44,461 bases of DNA from Rhodospirillaceae bacterium (GTDB lineage Bacteria > Pseudomonadota > Alphaproteobacteria > TMED109), in NCBI GenBank assembly GCA_902527765.1, contig CABZPW010000004.1, positions 1 to 44,461 of the forward strand, read 5' to 3'. Position numbers and translations under genes: made by a program. Below the pieces are notes generated by a model. The model searched no databases, had not been told where the DNA came from, and saw nothing but the letters and a program-made list of their open reading frames with translations. The first letter of the stretch is position 1. Each line of letters starts with the position of its first letter. Shown one piece after another: positions 38,216-44,461 of the stretch.

Positions 38216-40693
38216 ATGAAATTTTTTTTAGTATTTATAGTCTTTTTTAATCTTTGCAAAATTGGTGCTCAAGAAAATTTAGGTACAGTAGATGTTATTG
38301 GGACATCTCCTCTACCTGGTATTCTAATTGATCGCAAAGATGTACCTCATACTTCTCAAAAAATTACTGAAAATCAAATTCAAGAGAATCTGACCAAAAG
38401 TATAACAGACCTTATGAATGAAAACTTTTCTGGTATATCTGTAAAGGATATACAAAATGGAGCATTTCAAAAAAATGTAGATTATAGAGGCTATACAGCC
38501 TCTCCTCTATTAGGCGAGTCTCAAGGCATATCAGTATATTTAGACGGAGTTAGAATAAATGAAAGCTTCGGAGATACCGTTCAATGGGAACTTGTTCCTG
38601 AAAATGCAATAAAGCAAATAGACTTAATGAGTTCAAATCCTGCCTTTGGTCTAAATGCATTAGGAGGGTCACTGGCATTAAGCACAAAAAAAGGTCTAGA
38701 TTTTAAAAATAAAGAATTTGTAGATACTTTGAATAAATACGGTTCTTTTAATTACACCTCTGAATTAATGGAGTATGGTTATGGCACAGATACCTTTGGA
38801 ACATATACTTCCATTGAATTAGAAAGAGACGGAGGGTGGAGAGATCATAGTGATGGAGAAATTTCTAGATTTTATACAAATTATGGCTTTGAAAAAGATA
38901 GCTATGATATCAATTTTTCATTCCTAGGAGGTAATACTGATTTAAATGGTAATGGTGTAACACCTATAGAACTTCTACAAAAAAATAGAGAGGCAGTATT
39001 CACATGGCCTGACAAAACCTCTAATAAAATGAGTTTATTTTATGGTAACTCTAACTTTTATACCGCAAATGATGGAATTATCTCTACAAATTTTTATCAT
39101 AAAAGACTTTACAGAACTACTTACAACGCAGACGAAGTTGATGCTGAAGAGTGTGCAGAAGATAGCGCTGCTGATGCAACAGAACTAAAAGCTGATTATG
39201 GTTTCGATGATGCTCCTTTGTGTGGAGAAGATAATTCAGCAGGTGATTATGGGATTATCTTAGATCAATTTGGTAATGCAATAGAATCTAATGATAATAT
39301 TAGAAAGTACGGACTATTAAATAAAACATTTACAACTACTACAACAATGGGTGGTGCTATGCAGTATGATAACTTCTTTAACATTTACGACAAAACACAT
39401 AAGCTCACTTTTGGCACATCCTATGATCAGGCAAAAACATATTTTAGATCACAAGGGTTTTTAGGAACACTGACCAATGAAAGAACTGTAACTCCTTTAT
39501 TCAATAGTGATGGTATACCTATAGAACTTGTAGCTGAGCAAGAGCATGATGGAGCTGGAAATGACCCTGGGGACAAAGAAAGAGGTGATGTAGGACCAGC
39601 TGAAGTTACAGGAAAATTAAATGTTTATGGTGTTTATGTCAGTGATAACTTTCAATACAATGACAAGCTAGTTTTAAATAATGGACTCAGAGCTAACTTA
39701 GCTTTTGTTGAATTAATTGATAATTTTACAACTCCAACCTACACAAGAACAGCTTTTATAAATGGAGATCATAGGTATTTTAGAGTCAATCCTAGCCTAG
39801 GATTTGTTTATAATTATTCTAATTCAATTGCACTGTTAGCAAACTATAGAGAAGCTAATAGAGCACCTTCTCCAGTTGAATTAAGTTGCGCGGATCCTGC
39901 TGCTCCTTGTAGATTACCCAATGCATTTGTGGCTGATCCTCCGCTAGAGCAAGTGGTAACTAGAGGGGCAGAGCTTGGAATTAGAAATAACTATAATATG
40001 GAAAATTATAGTATTAATATAAATGTAATAGGCCATTTTTCTCAAAATTCAGAGGATATATTGTTTGTTAGTTCAGGGACAGGCCTTTCTTCAGGCTACT
40101 TTAAAAACTTTGGTAAAACTAATAGGTTAGGATTTGATTTATCTTTAAGAGCTGAAAAAAATAAACAAAAAAAAGGTTTTCAAACTTCTACAATAAATTA
40201 TTCCTATCTAAAAGCAACCTTTCAGTCAGCTCACACTTTACCGGCTGCAAACCATCCTAATGGATCTAACGATGTAGAAGCAGGTGATATAATTCCTGGA
40301 ATGCCTTTACATAAAATTAATGCTAAAACCACCTATGGATTTAATAATAAGTTTAATATTTCACTAGGAGCTTTGGGCGCAACTGGGGTTTATCTTAGAG
40401 GAGATGAGTCTAATCAATTAAACAAGACGAGTCCATATGTAGTATTTAATTTAGAGTCTAAGTATCAACCTACAAAAAACATAAATGTATTTGCTAGGGT
40501 TGACAATATATTAGATAGCAAATATGAAACTATGGGAGTTTTAGGAGAGGCAAGTTCTAGTGAAGTCAATGTTCCTATCAAAGAGCTAGGTGATACAGGA
40601 TCAGGTGATACTGCTGTAGGTGCTTTAGACCCTAACTTTTTGTCTCCTGGTCAACCAATATCATTCTTTATAGGCACTAGTATAAAGTGGTAG
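38216..40693 (+). CDS. TonB-dependent outer membrane receptor (substrate unknown)
   Basis: Signal peptide, 'NLGTVDVIG' TonB-box-like segment, plug 'ISVYLDGVRINESFGDTVQWELVPENAIKQIDLMSSNPAFGLNALGGSLALSTKKG', barrel 'NYREANRAPSPVELSCADPAAPCRLPNAFVADPPLEQV', C-terminal aromatic strand 'FFIGTSIKW'. Confidence 0.93.
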   Translation: MKFFLVFIVFFNLCKIGAQENLGTVDVIGTSPLPGILIDRKDVPHTSQKITENQIQENLTKSITDLMNENFSGISVKDIQNGAFQKNVDYRGYTASPLLGESQGISVYLDGVRINESFGDTVQWELVPENAIKQIDLMSSNPAFGLNALGGSLALSTKKGLDFKNKEFVDTLNKYGSFNYTSELMEYGYGTDTFGTYTSIELERDGGWRDHSDGEISRFYTNYGFEKDSYDINFSFLGGNTDLNGNGVTPIELLQKNREAVFTWPDKTSNKMSLFYGNSNFYTANDGIISTNFYHKRLYRTTYNADEVDAEECAEDSAADATELKADYGFDDAPLCGEDNSAGDYGIILDQFGNAIESNDNIRKYGLLNKTFTTTTTMGGAMQYDNFFNIYDKTHKLTFGTSYDQAKTYFRSQGFLGTLTNERTVTPLFNSDGIPIELVAEQEHDGAGNDPGDKERGDVGPAEVTGKLNVYGVYVSDNFQYNDKLVLNNGLRANLAFVELIDNFTTPTYTRTAFINGDHRYFRVNPSLGFVYNYSNSIALLANYREANRAPSPVELSCADPAAPCRLPNAFVADPPLEQVVTRGAELGIRNNYNMENYSININVIGHFSQNSEDILFVSSGTGLSSGYFKNFGKTNRLGFDLSLRAEKNKQKKGFQTSTINYSYLKATFQSAHTLPAANHPNGSNDVEAGDIIPGMPLHKINAKTTYGFNNKFNISLGALGATGVYLRGDESNQLNKTSPYVVFNLESKYQPTKNINVFARVDNILDSKYETMGVLGEASSSEVNVPIKELGDTGSGDTAVGALDPNFLSPGQPISFFIGTSIKW

Positions 40694-40737
40694 TATTAGA
40701 ATTGGTCTAAAATAATGTTTAAATTTATAATTTTTTA

Positions 40738-41487
40738 ATGTTTATAAATCTAAATTATTCTTTATCAATTATACTGCATGTATTAGTAGTATGTTGCCTG
40801 ATTTTTATATTTAAAATAGAAAAACACCCTAATATATATAATGATGTAATAAATATTAATTTAAAAACTCTAAAGACTTTTAAAACAGAAGACATTTCTA
40901 AAGAAAAAAACTCTGTAGATAAAAAAAAAGATAAAGAAAGCAAAAAGGAAATAAATGAAAATACACAAACCATAACTGAAATTATAACACCTACAAAAGA
41001 AATTAAAAAAATTGATAAAAATAAAAATATTTATAAATTTGAAATACAAAGAGAGGAAAAAAAAAATACTAAAGATAAATATAATAAAAAAAAAAATTTA
41101 GAAAATACCGAACCTAAAATAATTTCTCAGCAGCAAAACACTAAAAAAAAAACAGATAATACACCTACTGCAGAAATTACAAATATAGACAGAGAAATTT
41201 TTAACAACTATAATAATGAGCTTAAAGCTTTAATTCAAAAAAAGGCTACTGAAAACTACCCACGTATATCATTAAGAAAGAGGGAAGAAGGAATAGTAGA
41301 ATTAAAGTTTTCTATAGACACAAATGGTAATATTATAAATGTCAATACAGGAAAAAAAACAAACGCTCCTCAGAGATTAATCAATGCTTCAATAAATACA
41401 TTAGAGCTCATATCACCTTATAAAAAAAACCCTATTTTAAAAAAAAATAATACTTTTTCTATTATTATCGTATATAAGTTACAATAA
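40738..41487 (+). CDS. TonB-family energy transducer with lysine-rich linker
   Basis: N-terminal TM 'LSIILHVLVVCCLIFIF', charged linker, C-terminal 'NYPRISLRKREEGIVELKFSIDTNGNIINVNTGKKTNAPQRLINASINTLE'. Confidence 0.8.
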   Translation: MFINLNYSLSIILHVLVVCCLIFIFKIEKHPNIYNDVININLKTLKTFKTEDISKEKNSVDKKKDKESKKEINENTQTITEIITPTKEIKKIDKNKNIYKFEIQREEKKNTKDKYNKKKNLENTEPKIISQQQNTKKKTDNTPTAEITNIDREIFNNYNNELKALIQKKATENYPRISLRKREEGIVELKFSIDTNGNIINVNTGKKTNAPQRLINASINTLELISPYKKNPILKKNNTFSIIIVYKLQ

Positions 41488-41491
41488 GGAT

Positions 41492-41902
41492 ATGATTGAT
41501 ACATTAACAAAACACGCTGATAACTTGAAAACTATTCTTGAATTAGAGGGTGAAGAGGGACAATTTGAATATCTTATTGATATAGGAAAAAAAGAAGGAT
41601 CTTTAGAACCAGAAGATAAGACAGATAAAAATAAAATGTCAGGATGCTTAGCACAGGTCTGGATAAAATTTGATACCAAAAATGGCAAAAACTATTTTGA
41701 TGGAGACAGTGACGCACTTATTGTCAAAGGGTTAGTTAAAATAATTGCAGAAGCGTTATCAGGATTAACTAATGATGAAATAAAAGAATTAAAACATGAT
41801 ATTGTAAACAAATTAGGTTTAGGCCCTAGCTTATCTGCCAGAAGGCAGGTAGGTATGATGTCTATGGTCGATCATATAAAGATCATAACAGGAGCTAAAT
41901 AA
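41492..41902 (+). CDS. SufE-family Fe-S sulfur acceptor protein
   Basis: 'EGEEGQFEYLIDIGKK', 'NKMSGCLAQVWIKF', 'DSDALIVKGLVKIIAEALSGLT', 'GLGPSLSARRQVGMMSMVDHIK'. Confidence 0.93.
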   Translation: MIDTLTKHADNLKTILELEGEEGQFEYLIDIGKKEGSLEPEDKTDKNKMSGCLAQVWIKFDTKNGKNYFDGDSDALIVKGLVKIIAEALSGLTNDEIKELKHDIVNKLGLGPSLSARRQVGMMSMVDHIKIITGAK

Positions 41903-42208
41903 ATCTTAATTAAAAAACTTCATAACATTTTCAAAACTGATAGCCTCAGGCAGCTAATAATTGTTTTTATAGTTTTTGGTATAAGTGGTACCGTATCAGT
42001 TTTTGTATCTAACCCTGTATTAAATTATTTGAACTATGATCAGTATATCAAAAGTTCTTTTGTAAAGTTTATATTAAATATCTTAATAATCTTCCCAATT
42101 TATCAGATTATTTTAATATTTATTGGCACTTTATTTGGTCAATTTAATTACTTTTGGGCTTTTCAAAAAAAATTTTTTTCTAAATTTTTTAAAAAAAAAG
42201 TTGAGTAA
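41903..42208 (+). CDS. DUF6787-like small membrane protein with no canonical start codon (absent from ORF track)
   Basis: Open frame ILIKKLHNIFKTDSLRQLIIVFIVFGISGTVSVFVSNPVLNYLNYDQYIKSSFVKFILNILIIFPIYQIILIFIGTLFGQFNYFWAFQKKFFSKFFKKKVE* directly in frame after the sufE stop; two TM segments and a 'GQF.FFW.FEK'-type motif; AGGAG at 41890-41894. Confidence 0.65.
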   Translation: MLIKKLHNIFKTDSLRQLIIVFIVFGISGTVSVFVSNPVLNYLNYDQYIKSSFVKFILNILIIFPIYQIILIFIGTLFGQFNYFWAFQKKFFSKFFKKKVE

Positions 42209-42231
42209 TTTTGAAGCTTGTTCTAACTTAA

Positions 42232-42430
42232 AATAGTACTTGGTGTTTTGTTAATTCAAAAGTAAAAGGGAATTAGGTTAAAATCCTAAGCTGTCTCCGC
42301 AACTGTACAAGTTTAGTTAACTATTAAACCACTGCTTTGTCGGGAAGGAAAGATAACGTAAATACTTTAAGCCAGGAAACCTGCCAAGAACAGTCTGTAG
42401 CTTAACGTCGGAGGGTGCGTTTAAGGCGCG
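42232..42430 (+). promoter_or_regulatory. Cobalamin (AdoCbl) riboswitch
   Basis: Conserved core 'AAAAGGGAATTAGG...ATCCTAAGCTGTCTCCGCAACTGTAC' and B12 box 'AAGCCAGGAAACCTGCC' (around 42369-42385), about 95 nt upstream of a TonB receptor. Boundaries approximate. Confidence 0.93.
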
Positions 42431-42479
42431 ATTTATTCGTTCATGGACATTTTTTTTATTATTATTAAAAGGGTGTACT

Positions 42480-44306
42480 ATGCATTTTTATATTCTAATT
42501 TTATTTTGTTTTTTTCAATATAAACTTTTGATTTCTGGTGACGATTTAGGACAAGTTGTTATTTCTCCTAATAAATCTTTATATCAACTTGATAAATCAG
42601 GAGCATCAATTTTGTTAATAGAAAAAAAAGAAATTGAAGAATCACCATCTACTACAATAAGTGGTTTACTTCAAGAGTATGGAGGTTTTTCAGTAGCCAC
42701 AAAAGGTAACAAAGGAACAGATAACAGTTATTTTAATAGAGGCTTGGCTAGAAAATATATAAAAGTATTGGTAGATGGAATGGATCTATCTGATATTACC
42801 TCCACACAAGAAGAGCCAACTTATATAGATGATATAGGAAGAAACAATATTGAAACTATAGAAATATTAAATGGATCACAAGGGACAATGTATGGTGGGG
42901 ATGCTATTGGCGGTGTTATATCTATAAATTCTAATAAAGCTACAAAGTTAGGACTAACCCAAGAAAATACTTTAGAAGGAGGTTCTTATGGAACTATTAA
43001 CAACTCACATTCATTAAAGTTTCTAAATAATAAAGTTAACCTTTCATTAAATGTTGATTCCGAGAGATCAACTGGATATAGCTCGTTTATTGACAATGGA
43101 CTAAGTCATTTTGAAAAAGACGGATACTACCTATACGGAGGTTCTTTAGTATCTGATTTCAAAGTAAATCAAAATTTAAAACTGAATTTAAATGTCAGGT
43201 CTTATTACAAATACAATGAATTTGATGATAATTATTCGTTTCCCGGAGACAGCTTATACCATTACAGATATGATAAAGCTAAAGCATTACTATTAAGTAT
43301 CATATATTCAGAAGATAACCTTAATCATAAATTTACATTTCAACCTACTTATACAAATAGAATAAATGTTAGTAATTATGGGAGATACGAATATGATGGA
43401 AGAAAAAATAAATTTGAATATTTATTAACAACTAGTCTTTGGCAGATTAATACTCTATTAGGAATAGATTATTTAAAAAAAAGTGCTGATATGACTGGTA
43501 CGCTTGCTGATCAAGAAGTTCATTCTTTTTTTTCTGAACTAAAGATAAAACCAACTCTTAATACTAACTTAGATATTTCTGGAAGAAGAGAATATGATAA
43601 TAACTACGGAAAGTTTGATACAGGTAGAATTCAAATAAATCATAACTTATACAAATCACTGATATTAAGAACAAGTATAGGGACAGGTTATAGGACCCCA
43701 ACACCTTATGAGTTATATAGCGCATATGGAAATACTAATTTACAACCAGAGACCTCTTTAACTTATGACTTAGGAGGTGAGTTAAATTTTTTTAAAAACT
43801 CTTCATATTTATACCTAGGTGTTTTTGAAACTAAAGTAGAAGATATTATCACCTATGCTTCTTCAAAATATAGACAAACTACATCAAATTTAAAATCTAA
43901 AGGTTTAGAGTTTAGACTGAAAACTAAAATATCTAATAAGGTTTCTACTGGATTGAATTTTACTAAAACTAATGCAAAAGAAAATGATGGTGACAATATT
44001 GTATTAGTTCCAAAAGATAAAGCTTTATTCTTTTTAAATTTACATCCTCTAGAAAATATAAATATTAACACTTCTTTTCAGTATCAAAATAAATCTAAAG
44101 ATACCAAATATAATGAACTACCTACTTACAAATCTTTAAACTTATATTCAAGTTATAAATTTGAAAATAATGCTAAAGCATTTTTTAAAATTGAGAATCT
44201 ACTTAATAGAGAAAACATAGTAAACAGAGGTGGAGGAACATCTGAAAATCTAGGCTACAAAAGTCCGGATATGTCAATTTACTTGGGTATAAAATTTACA
44301 AATTAA
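42480..44306 (+). CDS. btuB: BtuB-like TonB-dependent (vitamin B12) receptor
   Basis: TonB-box-like 'DLGQVVISPNK', plug 'TTISGLLQEYGGFSVATKGNKGTDNSYFNRGLARKYIKVLVDGMDLSD...IETIEILNGSQGTMYGGDAIGGVISINS', C-terminal barrel 'LGIKFTN'; preceded by a cobalamin riboswitch. Confidence 0.85.
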   Translation: MHFYILILFCFFQYKLLISGDDLGQVVISPNKSLYQLDKSGASILLIEKKEIEESPSTTISGLLQEYGGFSVATKGNKGTDNSYFNRGLARKYIKVLVDGMDLSDITSTQEEPTYIDDIGRNNIETIEILNGSQGTMYGGDAIGGVISINSNKATKLGLTQENTLEGGSYGTINNSHSLKFLNNKVNLSLNVDSERSTGYSSFIDNGLSHFEKDGYYLYGGSLVSDFKVNQNLKLNLNVRSYYKYNEFDDNYSFPGDSLYHYRYDKAKALLLSIIYSEDNLNHKFTFQPTYTNRINVSNYGRYEYDGRKNKFEYLLTTSLWQINTLLGIDYLKKSADMTGTLADQEVHSFFSELKIKPTLNTNLDISGRREYDNNYGKFDTGRIQINHNLYKSLILRTSIGTGYRTPTPYELYSAYGNTNLQPETSLTYDLGGELNFFKNSSYLYLGVFETKVEDIITYASSKYRQTTSNLKSKGLEFRLKTKISNKVSTGLNFTKTNAKENDGDNIVLVPKDKALFFLNLHPLENININTSFQYQNKSKDTKYNELPTYKSLNLYSSYKFENNAKAFFKIENLLNRENIVNRGGGTSENLGYKSPDMSIYLGIKFTN

Positions 44307-44327
44307 CGTGAAATTAAATTAGATATA

Positions 44328-44461
44328 ATGTATTCTAAACTTATGAATAATATTTCATTAAAAAAATTCATCTTAATTAGTTTTCTTTCAATAATTATAA
44401 GTAGACTATTGCCTCATCCACCTAATTTTACTTCCACAATTGCAGTTGCTTTTTACCTACC
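44328..44461 (+). CDS. DUF6580-like membrane protein, candidate inner-membrane transport component (truncated at window end)
   Basis: Frame reads MYSKLMNNISLKKFILISFLSIIISRLLPHPPNFTSTIAVAFYL...; 'RLLPHPPNF(T)' is, from memory, typical of DUF6580 putative transporters. Start 44328 or 44343. Confidence 0.55.
   Translation, partial: MYSKLMNNISLKKFILISFLSIIISRLLPHPPNFTSTIAVAFYL

Noticed and set aside
41479-41688. Minus-strand 69-aa ORF across the tonB/sufE junction
   Set aside because: Antisense to conserved SufE; no support.
42400-42480. Intrinsic terminator in the riboswitch expression platform
   Set aside because: There is a T-run (around 42450) but I could not identify a convincing GC-rich stem just before it, so the mechanism (terminator versus RBS sequestration) is left open.
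1-44461. CRISPR arrays, IS elements, phage or restriction/toxin modules
   Set aside because: No regularly spaced repeats, transposase or integrase motifs, or recognised defence domains were seen; the window is syntenic-looking housekeeping DNA.

Overview
The window is an AT-rich, densely packed, mostly housekeeping segment that looks alphaproteobacterial by gene content (inference). In order, it holds: the C-terminal end of an LpxL-like acyltransferase, an M23 peptidase, xseA, purD, tadA, a class-I GATase hydrolase, a short RsuA/RluE-type pseudouridine synthase, rsmD, mutL, pgi, a DUF3035 lipoprotein, lspA, ileS, ribF, MBL and NUDIX genes, a polyamine cluster (speE / ODC-speD) with tRNA-Leu(CAA), a second MBL protein, a YqaA/DedA-like protein, dsbB, coq7, a suf cluster with its Rrf2 regulator, gltDB, a Rap1a-like protein, yidD, thrS, cysS, maf, folE and hisI. 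It ends in a transport island: a TonB-dependent receptor, TonB, SufE, a DUF6787-like membrane protein, a cobalamin riboswitch, a BtuB-like receptor and a truncated DUF6580-like membrane protein. I found no CRISPR array, transposon, phage or obvious defence island. The points most worth a second look are: (1) the riboswitch-BtuB-DUF6580 B12 uptake locus; (2) an unannotated DUF6787-like CDS with no ATG/GTG/TTG start, lying directly in frame after the sufE stop; (3) an unlisted 42-aa ORF overlapping both yidD and the Rap1a-like gene; (4) an IscR-type operator/promoter upstream of the suf regulator that predicts a leaderless mRNA; (5) a perfect 17-bp palindrome inside the promoter of the first TonB receptor; (6) a tRNA-Leu ending 19 nt before the speD start codon. 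All calls come from reading the sequence and recalled family motifs; no searches were run.
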